The notes under the pieces: generated by a model
The model's database searches: none
What the model saw: only the letters and a program-made list of their open reading frames with translations
What the model was told of the DNA's origin: nothing
Program-made: the position numbers and the translations under genes
In this document: one piece after another, positions 1 through 13,910 of the stretch
Position numbering within the stretch: position 1 is the first letter of the stretch
Layout: the number at the start of each line of letters is the position of its first letter
Assembly (NCBI RefSeq): GCF_963576545.1
Contig: NC_083646.1
Coordinates: 12,642,238 to 12,706,237 of the forward strand
Reading direction: 5' to 3'
DNA length: 64,000 nt
Source of the DNA: Limanda limanda
Taxonomy: Eukaryota > Chordata > Actinopteri > Pleuronectiformes > Pleuronectidae

Positions 1-522
1 TTCTTTTGTTATAGTTTTTTTTATTTCACATTAGAAGAAGAGGCAATTTAGTTCATTTCTGTTTTTTGTATGAGTTTAATCTACTTTGTTTTCCTACAGA
101 GAAGTGATCGCCTTAGTGTATTTTTCAGTAACATCCATTACCTGAACATTCATTACCACTCGTTGTTCAGAAGCTGTTGTTGTGAGTTACCAGCGTCCTC
201 TGTATGTAAATAAAGATGTTCTCTGTGGTCACCTTTGTTTGTTGTTTTGGTTGTGTAATCCTGTTTGCACTTCATTTGAATAGGAATATGATACCGAGGA
301 ATGAGCATTGCGTCCTGATTTGCAACCTCATCCACAAGCTATGCTCTTTGTTTGTGCATCATTGTTTCAGATTCAAGTCTGCATCGGTTAAATTAAAACA
401 TTAGAGTAAAAGTCACAGTTATACATATGAGGAGAGTTTTTAAGCTTTAACTTTTTAAGCTTTAACTCATCTTTGTTTAACAATGCTATGTTCATTTCAT
501 GGTTCACATGAGAATGCGTCAA

Positions 523-528
<6 letters not shown>

Positions 529-582
<54 letters not shown>
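529..582. repeat. (CT)n microsatellite
   Basis: About 27 uninterrupted CT units, directly visible. Confidence 0.95.
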
Positions 583-583
<1 letters not shown>

Positions 584-1517
584 ACAAGCACACAAACACA
601 TTGTCATGATACACCTTGCACCTGCTTTGAGTAAGTAGAGGTCAAATAACCACCCAGCTCTCATCAGACGTGACAGAGAGGCAAAGGAAGAGGACGTGCA
701 TCCTCCACTCATCTGTATCCAATTTTATTAATACGTTAAATTGTTTGTTGTTTACATCTACCAGGGACCGGACGCAGATTCTGTGAGTAAAACCCAACTA
801 TCCCATGATTCAGAAAATTATTTGTTTTCCTTTTCAGTCTTTGTGATGTGCAATTCTTCTTGAAACTATTTCATGACGTACATAGAAGATACATACACTG
901 GGCTATGTATGTGCATTTTGTATGTTTTCATATATATTTTTAATGTTGATTTATTGTTTTTCATTAGTGATGATCCCTGTGATGTTTTTTAATGTATTAT
1001 ACAATCAGAAAATATATATTTTTATAATTATGCATTAAAATCTTGTCACACTTTAAAAGAGATAAATGGTCTTAGGATAATATATATATATAACTTAAAG
1101 AGGTCATTAAAGGTCTAATATTTTTTATCATCAGGCACATTTAAATGGGAAGTCAAATTATTAGAAAGCAAATTAACTCGATGGTTAGACATGACCCACA
1201 TGCAAATGATTGAAGGCATATGTAAATCAAAGCTGTTTTTTTCTGGGAAGTTAACAAAATGTTGTTCCCTGGTACATCGTGTACATCTTCAGACCTGTTT
1301 GTCACAGGATGCAGGTCCCCAGAGTCTCCCATCGCATGGGTAACACGAATGGTAACTTGGGCGATATGATCACAGGTCCTTAGAGGAAGGGTGGATGGCA
1401 GAAACGTGTTCACATGGAGACAGGTTCCATAACATCTGGAGACTTGATTACAAAATCATGACACCTTTTAAATAAAACCCACAAAGAAATATTGAACAAA
1501 CCTGGGAGAAACTCACT

Positions 1518-1523
1518 TATAAA
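1518..1523 (+). promoter_or_regulatory. Candidate TATA box of otoa
   Basis: TATAAA lies 60 bases before the otoa ATG at 1578, compatible with a short 5' UTR. It is the only good TATA match close to the start. Inferred from position only. Confidence 0.4.
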
Positions 1524-1577
1524 TGTGATGGACAGTTTCAAACATATTCAACAGACAGGCAGGGAGGACCTCTCACC

Positions 1578-4500
1578 ATGGCCTCAAAAGGAGGAACATT
1601 TCTCCTGCTACTTGCTGTAGCCTGTGCAGCCTCAGGTGAGCAGCAGCGCCCTCACACAAAGTTATTGTCCATTTATAATTAGCATCCATGTTATTTACAT
1701 GTTTTGTGTTTGAACATTACGTCCTCAGCAAAGCCTTACAATAAGATGCCTGGAAAACTTAACTTCAAGAACATGGCCCAAAAACTGGTGAGTCTTTTGA
1801 AGGAGATGCAGTCTAAAGAAACTCCCATGAGGAATTTTCAAATTGACCTTATCTGCTCTGCTTTTTTCAATCAGATGATGAAGTGCCAGAACATGGGTGA
1901 GAAAACTTGAAATTAGTTGAGTGTGTGCGTGTGTGTGTCTGTGTTTGTGAGTGTGTGTGTCATTGTGCATGTGAGGGCCATGTTTACACATGACTCACTA
2001 ACTATGTGAATTATTCATTCCATTCCTGACGTGTGTTATCTGTTCTACGTTGCTGTGTTACAGGATACCAGATGCCTCAGATGTTTCAGCAGAGCCCTGT
2101 TTTCAATTACAGGCAACTGTGGGTTCGGTTGATTTCCTGAAGAGAGTTTTCAATGAGTTGTTCTCATATGTTGTATTCCTCTAATCGTGCTTTTAAAGCA
2201 AACTGATATGATTTGAGCCAATACACTTGTTTTAGCTTAGCAGGAGATTAATTCGCTTCAAGTTGAGAACACGTGAAGTCAAGACACGGCAGAGCAAGGG
2301 CCCTCGGCTCCACGTGAAGACGGTAGAAGGATGCTTATATGACAAGGAAGCAAAGTGCTCCTGGAAAACAGCGCAGTCTTGTTTGAATTTGTCTGGATAA
2401 TCAAATGTCAAGATGAATAAACAAATAAAACATGGCTCATGATCTTTGGCGCCAGCTTCACTCACCTGCTTCCTGTCTCTACTCTCAGCGATTTGCCTGT
2501 GGAGGAAAAGAGCGAGGACTCGTCCAGTTCCAACGTTTTCACGTTTCTTGATGCTCTGAAATTAGCCACAGAAGACGCAAGCAAAGCCCAAAACGGCCGG
2601 GTCAACATGGCTGACTCAGATGAAACGGTGTGAAGACGCACAAATACACCACCAGTCATCACCAGTCATCCACATACACCCACATGGTTTTGCACTTAAA
2701 TCTCACAAAACAACAATCGTTGAAACATGCAACCTATTTTCTTAATATGTGGGTCACAAGTTAGTCACTGAATGAAACTATGATCTTAATATTCAACATT
2801 TTATGTCATTCTTTTTTATTCGTTAATATTCATGTTGATTCTTCTCTCTTTTTCTTTTAGCCAAACAAGATGTGGAATTGTACCAGACTTCAACAAATGA
2901 TCAGACTGATGAGGAACTCCTCTGTCAGTGCACTAATGCCAACATCTTAACAACAGCTAAACTATCCATTAATAAATCAACATTTCTCTCTGGTAGTGTC
3001 ATAATACCTGTCATCTCTCCACAGGAAGCATCTGCATGTTACATGCAAGCCGTTGTGGCTCCCATGTCCTGGACGACTCTGACCACGCCAGGTGAAAACA
3101 ACATGGACCCAGGCGAGTACGACGCAATGGTGTGGGCGGCCAAACCTGCACTGCAAGATATGCCTCCTTCAAGACTGAACCTTCCTCGTGAAGTAAAGGC
3201 TCAATACATGGAGAAGATGTGAGTATGATTTGATACAGTGATCTTCTTTGCTCTCTCTTGTCGCTTTTCTTAACATTGTAAAACTTCTGTTGGTTCCAGC
3301 ATGAACATGATGCGGGACATGCACGATTCCATGTCTGACCATCAAAGAGGTTCTGTGGTAAAATGGGTAAAAGAGCAGATCACTCAGAATTACTTCAACT
3401 GCACCATGATGCCACCATCTGTCTCAGGAGGGGAGTCAAAATCAGGTAAGTAAACACTCTCTGCAGTAAAAAAAACAGTAACACGGACTGATTTATACAG
3501 TATTCTATGAAGGACAAAAAATGACATTAGAAAAAAACATTTGATAAATAAATACATGGAAAATAAATTCAGTTGGTAATTAAAAAGGCAACTCCTGTAT
3601 TTCTACATTTATTTATTTATTTTTAATAATTATTTTCTCCATTTAATTATTAATTTATCTACATTTATTTTTCCATTTATTTTTTATTCATTTATTTATG
3701 CATTTATTTAAACATTTGTTTTCTCATGTATACTCTAATTTCTGTGACCATATGTTAATAAGAGAAAAGAGAAAAACTAGAAGAGTACGAGCCATAAAAG
3801 CTAAAAGCAGCTTCTATAATGCAAAATCCTGTTATTTAATAACAATTATTTATTCTGTAGAATCTATGGAACGCTGCAATAGTTCACTGAAGTGGCTGAA
3901 CTTGAAAGCGATGAAAACCTTTGGGCCTTACCTCTCCCGCCTAACTCTGCACGATGTGGACTCCTCTCCCAGAGAGATGGTGAGGTGTCAAGGATGATGA
4001 AGAGCCTGTCCAGCTGGAAGTACCAAATAACAAGATTTCATGTTGGTTGGTGACCTTTTCGCTTTTTCTCCTCCAGCTGTGTGAATTTTTCAAGTCGGAC
4101 CGATTCACATCCACCTTGACCAGAATGAGCAAGATGAAACCCAGCCTGAGTAGGAAGTTTCTGGAAAGGATTCAGGAGTGCTACGGTGGAAGTATGGAGT
4201 TGGCGAACCATACAGACAAGTATGTGTATTCTTGCACAGATGTGTGAATGTTACTGCATTACAGATGTTTTTTTTTATCAGCACTTTGTTTGCAAAAGAT
4301 GAGTCATCATGCTCAAACGGAATTAGGGATTTTCAGATTTCCACTTATCATGTACTTTCCTCAGGAAACAGACGAGAGCAGATGAACATACTCTAATGTC
4401 TAAGTTGTTCATACTCAGCAACCTGATGCTGGAAGTAGGGGTCTGCAGCGCCTACTACTGGCAAGGATATTGAACTGCCAGGCTTAAAAGGTTAACAAAT

Positions 4501-7500
4501 CAATGAAAAGATACATTTCATTTGATTTTTTTGAGCAGCATTTTCAGAGTGGTTTAGCATTTGGACGTACATTTTCTAATATAACAAATTTTGATCAAAT
4601 ATCAGAGTATTCAGAATATGTATCTGATGCACAAAATTAGAACGTGACTTAGATAACATCACTGGTGGTAATAGTAGGTTATATATATCTTTTCTGCTGG
4701 TTCAAATATAAAATGTTTTTAAATTTGTATAGAATGTTGCTGGCCAATCAAATTAATATAAATTTATAAATGTTGCTGCATCACTGTATTGAATATATAG
4801 TGGTATTATATAGACTAGCAGCATCACTGATATTGACTGTGTAACACAAATGTCAGATCTTTGTTCTGTAATTGATTCTGTTTGGGGAAGGAAAGTCTTA
4901 GATGTACCAACTAGAGAAAGAGAGCATCGCCAAATTCATTCACTCATTATAAAAGAAAAATGCATTCATCCCTTAAACCGTCCACAGGCTCGGCACACTG
5001 GCTTGCTACTACGATGCTCCAGACCTGACTCCTGACCTCAGCAAGAAACTCCTCTCTCAGCTGGACAACTGCAACAACCCTACAAGCAGAAAGGTATCAC
5101 ATGACCTGCTCATTCTTTCACACATGTCCCTCATCTGCCGGGACTGAAGTTACACATTTCCTGAATCTTCTCTTGTTTGACGCTTTGTGTTTTACTTCCT
5201 CCCAACTGAAGCTGAGGAAGCGCCTTGTCCAGACTGTGATGTCAGATTCCAACTCTGTTCAGTCAGTACATGAGCTGGGCAGTAGCGTTACCTTGTTGTC
5301 TCCCAAACAACTGTCCAAACTCCCGGACAGCGATCGCGAAGCCATCCTCAAAACTATGGGACCCAATGTCCGATGGTCAAAAAGCCAGCTGATGGCTCTG
5401 CTCAAAGCAAAACAGGACGGCAACAAGGTGAGCAGCAGGGTTGGCAGCTCGTCTCAACTTCTTCTTCCTTTCCTCTGATACTTGTCTCAATCTGCTTGAC
5501 TTTAGTGTAAAGAGGTTACACTTGAGGAGCTGATGACCCTCCAGGCAGTTGTAGAAGGTTTGCCGAGGTGCATGCTCAAGCGAATCAGAGGCCGGGAGAT
5601 GCTGGATGATCCAGATGCTCTGAGGAACATCACAAAGAGGATGAGTAGGGGGCAGCTGAAGGCCATGCTGATGGGGGTGAGTGAGGAGAGGGAAGCGGGA
5701 AAGAGAGGCTAACTACCGAGCAAACCCGAGAGAATGATAGATTATGTTCAAAAACTAAATCCAAGAAGAGCAACAGATAATTTTGAGTGAAAAATGATTT
5801 GTGCTGTCTGTGATATCATTTACAGTGTAAACATAATCTCAGAAAGAGTTCAATGTTTCTCTGTAGCTGCGTAAAGATGTGAATTCCTCGGAGCTGTTGT
5901 CGAAGTTGTCCGACCCTTTGCTTCGCGTTCTGTCTCTAAACGTCCTGAGGAAAACAAACAGCACTTTTTTGGACCAAGTGGAGAAAAGAAACTGGAGTCA
6001 GTCACAGGTATTGCAGATGAATGCTCTTTTTGTGTTAATAATGAACAATGAATTTATCATTTATTTGTTGAATATGGTTTCAATGTTAATTCTGTAATGA
6101 GATTCATAAACAACTGATGTTTCCCTCTTTTATTGTTTTCTCCTCAGGCAGCATACCTGGCAAACAAGATGCATGACAAAAATCGGTTAAACTATTGGTA
6201 AGATATAAGAGATTCATCTCATAGGTCATTAAATGAGACAGTAGCATCCATGAGGTTCTAAAATATCTTTGATTTTATTTACAATTAACTAGAATGGCCA
6301 GTAGTTATTCAATTAAGCTGCAACAAATTTCACACACTCATTTATATCGGTTTCCTAAATCTCCCTGGTTTTTTTTTTGCCATCAAAATCCAGAAAATAT
6401 TCTCAGGAGGATTTGGGAAAATGTAAAAAAGAAAATGTCTATCTCGCAATGTTAAAGAAAGTGAGAAGCAAATTTGTGCATCTGCTACTTTGGTTGGATC
6501 CGCGAAAAATCAAATCAAATCGACCAACAAACAAAGTGGCCAAAAAAGAACCTCTAGAGGTGACATTGAGAAATGTTTCTCTTCAGGATCTTTAACATCA
6601 CAGAAAAGGAGCTTAATCAAAGTCATGTTTACTACAGACTTAATACAAACAGTGTGTATTATAAGTTGTTTTCCATTATCTGCATATTGTTGTTGCTGTA
6701 TGTAAATTGTCTGCTATGGCTTCACATGCGTACTTTCTACATATCATTGCCTGAAACAGGAGCCTGCGTTCAGTCCTCCAGGGTGTGACCTGTAAGATGA
6801 TTGGATCAGTTGCGGACAAAGACTCACTAGACATGGCTCAGGCCATAACTGAGAATCCACAGTGGCTCTCCAAAGTGCAGGTATATATATACACATATAT
6901 ATACATATATTCACATATACACATACAGTCATCTGTGAATTAAAACCTAATGATAACAAATGTGATTTTAGGCGATGTGTGCGTCCCGAAAGCTTTTCGC
7001 GACTTTGAAGAAAGTGAGAGCTGACTATTTCCCAACCATCACAGAGGAGGAGCTAAATGACATTCCTACGCTCCTGCTTCTTCACCTGCCGTAAGCAGAC
7101 GCTCTTCATAATTCCCGTCTTGTTTAGATTTTCCTGATTTCCTACAATAAAGTGTCACAGCCTGAGATCTAATTTCCCCTGTCCCAGGCCTGCCAAAGTG
7201 AAGGACTTGCCTGACTCGGTGTGTCCTGTCTTCCTCGACAAGATGGAGGTGGCCAACATGAGCTCGTTACCTCGGCTCTCCTCGTCTCGCCCTGCTCTCC
7301 TGAAGAGGGCGCTGCGCTGCCTGTCCAAAGTACGCACAGGGATGCATACATTTAGTGCTTCAATGGTGGTGGAGACTGAAATTTAGCATTTCAGCCCCAA
7401 ATCTCTTGATGGTGTTGATTGTGAAGCCATTTCATAAACACATTCAACCACCAGTATCACACAATGAGTCCAGTGGGTTGAGACGTTTTTCTGTACATTC

Positions 7501-10500
7501 GCAGGCAGAGGATTTGTCCGAACTGACCACTGACGATGTGTCCAGGCTGGGCGAGCTGGTGTGTCAGCTGTCTGCTTCCCAACTGCGCCTCATGAACCCC
7601 GATGTCACGCGCTCCAGCCTGCAGGAGATGGCCTCCTGCCTGCATATTCCTCAACGCCACAGAACGGATCTAGTACAGCTGCTCATCCAGACTTATAAGT
7701 AGGACGTTCTCCCTATGGGCACCAGAGTTACCACAGAGAAACATAGAGGAAGTGTGATGCATTTTGTTTCTTCTTCTTCAGGGATCCATCTGATTGGTCC
7801 GCAGAGACTATGGAAGCACTGGGCCCTCTCCTTTTTTTGGACGACAATGCCACATCTGCTCTGCCCAATAAGGTGTGACGCATCAATAAATCATCAGTCA
7901 CTCAAAATTAAGATGGGAGTTCCTTCTCTGTGTCTTTATTCATGCATGTATTCTTCATGATAACTTTATGGCCCCCCCCCCCCGTCTTTTTTAGCCCTGG
8001 ATGAAGGACGTTCTCTATTTTCTGAAGTCACGTCTCCCCTCCGTCTCAGGCGCTCTGAAAAAGAAATTATTTGATCTCACCATCACCCCACCATCAAATT
8101 CAGAACGTAGAAAGAGGGCAGGTGAGGAAGAGACATCTTGTGTGTGTTGTCGATTTTTCCCGTGCATGATTCTATTCCATTCTATTTCTCACATGTTCTG
8201 TGTTTCTTTGCTGTTCTGTTTCTCTCAGCTCCCATGAACGGTACAGAAACACCTACTATTCTGTTGGTGGAGGCGTTGGAAATGGGCAATGTCTTTTGGA
8301 CGCCTGCAGAGATGGACAAGTTGACAGAGGAAACCTTCGTCACTAAAGTAGAAACACTCGGTCGCGTACCTGACTACAGTGCAGAGCAACTGAGCATTCT
8401 CAGAAAAAAAGCAACTGAGGTAAAGGATGTTAAATGACCCAAACTGTTGAATGGTTCAATTTATTTAATCACAAAAACCATAAACTGAAGATAGAGATGG
8501 ATAACATGACTTGCCGAAAAGTGAAGCCAAAGTCTCTCGATCTCCCCCTTGTGGCTGGCTGCAGTGTAGAGCATAAGTCCCACCTCCTCCATGTTAGTAA
8601 TGATGTATGCATCCCCCGACTGCTACTCCAACTAATTTAATTGCTTTAATTACTGGATAGCGGAGCAAGTGGCGAAACATCATCAATCTCTTTATACAAT
8701 TAAATTGCCTGGATAAAACCACACACAAAGAATGTACTATTCAAAAGCTAAAATGTAAATAAAACAATAATTCATTTTGGCAAACATAGAAAAGTGCATC
8801 CCAAACATTCTCTCCAATTCATTTTTTGACCAAGAACTAGAAGATAAACAGTTATTAACATTGTCCGACTGAACTGGGTCGGAGAGTCTGTTGATATAAG
8901 GTAGGGGGAGGCTGAATGTTTGAATTTGTGTTTTCTTGTGTGTCTGCAGTTCTTTGGCCCGGTGTCACAGATGAATGAGAGTGTGGTGATGCAGATGCGA
9001 TGTTTAACCCGGGGCTTCTCGAACACAGAGCTGGAGACGCTCTCCTTCTCTCTGGACGCTATGGAGGACATTACTGACTGTGGCTGGATGGAGTCGCAGG
9101 TGAACTAGAAACAGCTTTGTATTCTCACGACTGTTACACTGACGACGCTTGTGATGTCGCCTAATCATGAGGACCTCTCTCAATAGATGGAGTCAGTGTG
9201 GATGGGTGTTGCTAAATACAACAACCTGACGGCCGAGGAGCTGGGAGCTGCAGAGATGGTCATGCTGAACCAGTTCATCTGTGGCCTCAACCAGAGCGAG
9301 ATCAAACAGCTCGACAAGGAAGCCTTCAAGTTTGTGCAACATTCTGAACACACACATATCACCTGCTTTTCAAAATTTACGAAAGTACCACCACTACTGA
9401 TAGTTTACAGAGCACAGACGGTATTTTAAAAAACAGGAAAATTATAGTAAAAAAATAGCATGTTAAAAATGTGTTTTAATGTAGAATGGATTCAGGAGAA
9501 TGGTGTAGCTTTCATTCCAACTCCTCACCCTGAACGTAAAACTTTGCAGTCAACACGTTCATAGGTATTGTTATTTCTCTACATAAAAATCTCCAGAATT
9601 ATTTACCACGTTAGGCTGCAGAGGGCGCTATTTCTCAGCAGAAGTTTTATAGTGTTGCTTTAACCTCAACTATCAATGCAAGATTGTCGTTGCCTCTCCC
9701 CCATATTTTTCATCTCTGGTCTCAATGTCTTATTCAAAGCAGTGCTAATCAGTAATAAAAAGTTCTACGGCAATTAACATTTTACAATCAACAGTGAGAA
9801 TAATCTCAAACTCGTGTAATCACAGGGATGCTGTCGGCTCAGTGGGGGAGAGTCGGTGCCCCTATCCGGTTGCACGCCAGTTGAAAAGTCTTGCTGTGTC
9901 AGCGTTCGGGGAGCCGAGCACCTGGAATGAAGCACGTGTGTCTGACTTGGGCAACATCATGGGTGAGGTCATTTCCCGTGTCTCTGTGTTTTCTCTGTAG
10001 GAAACCAAACTCAGTCAGTACTCCACTTCTCCGCCTGTGAAAATACTGACCCTCCACTTCTCTCTCCCTCAGCTGGGCTGGACAGAACTGAGTTGGCTTC
10101 TTTGAAAGAATCTGTTTGTCCATTTTTCAGTAAAAATTCCATCCCGCTCATACCAGCTGACAACTTTGCTGTAAGTAACTTTTTTAAGAACTTTTTTCTG
10201 TCTGTCCCTCGACATTCAGCTGAAAGACAAATTCAGCAGTGGAGGAACAGTGTATTTGCATAAAGGACTAATGGACCATTTTACTTCATGTTGACTTCTT
10301 TTACAATTTTTTACCCTATTCAGAATGAATGCAACCTGCCACTAAAATGCTTGTTTTATTATATTGTATGACCAATATTTTAAACTGTTAATTTATGGGA
10401 TTTTCTTTATCATCCTCAATGTAAAGCACTTTATTGCTTTATTTACAATTGCCATTGTTTGACATATTCACAAGTGGATTTGAACTGAAATAGAAATAAT

Positions 10501-11666
10501 TAAATATTTTTCTCCACATTGACAAAATCAGTAAAAATGTTGCATACACCCAGTACTTATGCATTTAATGTTTCTCCTTTAATCCTTGACTAAATGTGAG
10601 TGTCCTTGAAAAGCACTACACCAATAAATGTATTACTTTTATTATATAACACTATGCTAAATGTACATGAATGATACTTACTCAGGCGCTTTTTGACATG
10701 TGAGTACAGGTGAGTACTGTTACTTTTGTTGATTACATTTAGCTGATAACACTTGTTTTACTTGAATAAGATTTAAATGCTACATTTAAATTACTTGCGA
10801 GTGATTACACGTTGTTGTTTACCTAAACTACTTTTCCTAAGTCTCTGATGTGTGTGTCCCTTCCTGTTTTTCCCTCCAGGGACTCTCTGCTTCTCAGCTC
10901 GAGGCTCTGGGTCCTGACAACGCTGTCATGGTGACCCCTGAGCAACTAGCAGCTCTTGGGGACAAGCAGCGAGTCGCTCTCCAAAGAGCAGCGACTGGGT
11001 CTCAGGAGGAAACACAGAACACAGAAAACACTAGCGAGTCAGGTAAGAGGACACGTGTACAATGCTCTGAATTCACCTATTCTTCAGATGGTTTTTAGAT
11101 TTTTAATACCTACTGTGGAAACCTGGTTTGCTAAAACTACTACTAAAATTCCTAAACCTAAAAATTTTAACTTCATGTTCCCAAAAAAAACAACTTTATT
11201 ATAAAGGCACTGGAAACTGATTTAGACCTTCTATGAGCTGTAACCACCCAGCACACCATTTATGTCAAACATACAACAGAACAAGAATAAATGATCTGAA
11301 CTGAACTGGTGCAATTGAATCAGATTTCAGTGACACTAAACAATCGCAAACTCCACAATTGTCATTTGAGTCAAATAGTGTCATGACACAAGCACAGTGT
11401 ATGAAAACACATGTTTCCCTTTCAAGTGAGAAGAGAAAAGCACAAACACAGAAATATTCCATGTGAATTGAACCAGAAAATTGTGAAAATCAAACGCGCC
11501 ACCGTTCAAAGTATGCAAGTGTCTTCCTGGTTTTTCAATGTTTTGAAATAAATAATTCAAATCTCCTATCCCTCTTTCATCCAGGAGTTCCATCGCTGAG
11601 TGTCGAGGGGATCTCTGCTTTCATGAAGCCCTTTCTGGTTTTCCTCATTGGCCTCCTGTTCCTGTG
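1578..11666 (+). CDS. otoa: Otoancorin
   Basis: GPI-anchored extracellular protein of the mesothelin/stereocilin/otoancorin family; otoancorin attaches acellular gels to inner-ear epithelium. Coding exons: 1578-1635, 1729-1896, 2064-2112, 2489-2627, 2861-2923, 3025-3218, 3300-3445, 3861-3979, 4077-4219, 4988-5093, 5212-5427, 5506-5676, 5867-6007, 6148-6197, 6760-6880, 6972-7090, 7188-7329, 7504-7698, 7782-7872, 7995-8121, 8229-8419, 8950-9099, 9187-9329, 9826-9962, 10073-10170, 10880-11042, 11585-11666. They join into 3522 bases, 1173 residues, close to the roughly 1150 of human OTOA with a similar exon number. A signal peptide (MASKGGTFLLLLAVACAAS) opens it and a hydrophobic tail (FMKPFLVFLIGLLFL) ends it, as expected for a GPI signal. 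Family landmarks are LACYY in exon 10, GVTCKMI in exon 15, and GLSASQLEALGPDNA with the following ALGDKQR in exon 26. Intron 3 seems to use a GC donor. Mesothelin (about half this length) and stereocilin (longer) are less likely. Confidence 0.88.
8485..8625 (+). repeat. Dispersed repeat copy in otoa intron 21
   Basis: The stretch from GAGATGGATAACATGAC through CCTCCTCCATGTTAGTAA resembles 47730-47845 in the same orientation, sharing the order GATGGA..CATGAC..CTC..GCCAAAG..TCT..GATC..CC..TG..TGGCTG/GACTG..GCAGT..CCTCCTCCATGTT. It has no coding potential. This looks like a common fish interspersed repeat of unknown class. Confidence 0.65.
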
Positions 11667-13910
11667 AGACCTGAGTCCCCACATGCAATAGAGAAACCTG
11701 CAACTGCTTTAATTAAACACATAGCCATAGTTTGATATTTCTACTTTATATTTCTATCAAATCATTTTACTGTAGACCATAGTATAATTCTTCAAGTTAA
11801 TCTTATTTGTGATGAAGACATCACAGATTGAGAGATCATTTCACAATATAAATCAACATAATCAAGTAACCTGGTAGGTATGTTTATTAGGAAAGTTTTA
11901 TGAATTACTCTTAAATATTCTGTTTAATTATTCATGATAGAGTATATATTAATATGATGTTGAATATTTAATGTTTGTCAGTCTATACTGGATGTCTTAA
12001 GATCTCACAATCTGGATATAATTGATACTGTGCTGACAAAATGGAGAATCATAAATGATTAAAATAAATATTATTAACACACTTACGGTTGCAATTGTGT
12101 TTTCAGACAAGTTAAAACACGACCACATGCCAGTTTTGATAAATTTTTAATGAACATTTGGTTAGAAATTGTCTTGTCAATGCAAAAACTGAGAAGGTTT
12201 AACAGGACAGTGTGTTTCAAAGCACTGGATGATCTCCTGAGAAAGTGCTCACAGGTCGCTGACGACTACAGCACAGTATTTTGAGGCCTCAGTGATGTCG
12301 ATGTATGGATATTAGCTCAGGCTTATAGATTCTGTGGTCTGAGAAGTCTCAGTGAACCAGCAGCTTTCAAGACATAAACCACACAAAACAAGGTGCTACT
12401 AGTAAAAGAAATCAAATCAAAACACAGCAGGCAAAAATCATTTAAGCGTTCACAACATAACAGCGCTACTGAATCTTCTGGGACCTTTTGTATCATGACA
12501 CAGTTAAGTTAAACAGTTGTCAAATTCAGTCTGTGTGTGTGTGTGTTGATGTGGACTCGGAGTTGAAACCTGACCACCAATAACACGACCGGATTCCTCT
12601 ACCACAACTTAAGTCAGTATTTTTTAGCGATACCAAAGACTGAAGAAAAACTCATCAAATACAAAGTTCAACATGTCCTCATGTTCTCAGACAATCAAAA
12701 TGAACGAGCATTATCCCATGCTCACCGACTACACGCTTGTTTACTGTAATCTCATAAAATAAGCTTTAGACAAACATATGCCTGAATACAAAGAAAACAC
12801 ATCCTTTTACTTCCATCTCTTGCTCTCAGAGACGGAATGATTCAGTTAATCTGGTGTAAATACCGAACATTTATGTATTGAATATTAATTTCAATTATGA
12901 TCAAAGTTTTAGGAAAATAACTTCCAAGTGTGTACACTTATTGCTCACCATTTTCCAAATCAGAATAATTATTTAAAGATTAAATTATTTTACTTCCAAA
13001 AAGTTATTGGTCCACCGTCACATCAATACATGACGCATTTAAGATGTGCAGGGATTTTAACCCCTACTCAGCACTTAGTCACAGTAACCATTTATTAGCA
13101 GTAGGTAGGAGTCTTTTGTTAACAATAGACATACAGTACATCTAATGGCTTCTAGAGGCAATTAGACGGTAAAAGCAAATCTGTTTTCCAACGTAAAAGT
13201 TTCAGAAGTCTGAGTGGGACTAATTAAGTTTGCATCTTAAATTACATTCTTTAGAGTAAATAGTTCCCTCTCTGTGTATACATAGGTTATTTGTCTAACA
13301 TATCTCAACACATTATAACAATAGGCTGTGTCTCAATTCAGGTGTAGACAATGCATTTGAAAACCGATTGCGTCACAGTGGCACAAAGAGACTGTCCACT
13401 GCCAATTACGTATACACACTTGATAGAAATTAAGCCCAAAATGAATTATCTCCAGAAAAATATATAAAAACAACTTGACAGAAAAACACCTGGGTTGGCA
13501 TTCGACATTCCTCCTCCTCAGTAGGATAAACATATAAAAAAAATCGGAAATGGACACAGTACATAGCTGTCCATCAACATTCACTAAAGCCTCAACATCA
13601 TCACAGCAGGATTTGGTTGGAGATTCACAGCTCTCTATTGTCAACCTGTGAATGTGGTCAGAGAACTAGTCAGACTACCGGTCTGCTGACTGGCAAGTAG
13701 CTCTGATCTCATTAGTATCATTCCTGAACACAGATGCAGTATTAGATCCTGAATGTCGGCAGGTTGAGGCCAGACGCTTACAATCTGTTCACATAAACTC
13801 TCCTGTAAAATCTTTGGTTACATTAGTGCATTGGTGTACTCACAGACACTTAAAGGAATTTTGCAAATGTATCACCTGCCGACACAGATCTTCCCCTAGT
13901 ATCTACCACC
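11667..13910. other. Tail-to-tail 3' UTR region of otoa and znf687
   Basis: No coding region. AATAAA at 12063-12068 is a candidate otoa polyadenylation signal on the + strand. For znf687 on the - strand, candidates are AATAAA at 13096-13091 and ATTAAA at 12151-12146. If the distal one is used, the two transcripts end within about 60 bases of each other and the znf687 3' UTR is about 1.8 kb. Confidence 0.5.

Larger units (their letters stand above)
1..1577. other. Upstream flank of otoa; possible 3' end of another gene
   Basis: No confident gene. A polypyrimidine tract and CAG at about 97-101 are followed by a short open stretch and an AATAAA at 209-214, so 101-230 could be the terminal exon of an upstream + strand gene. 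I cannot name it. The rest is AT-rich DNA with a CT microsatellite at 529-582 and a short TA run near 1080. Confidence 0.3.
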
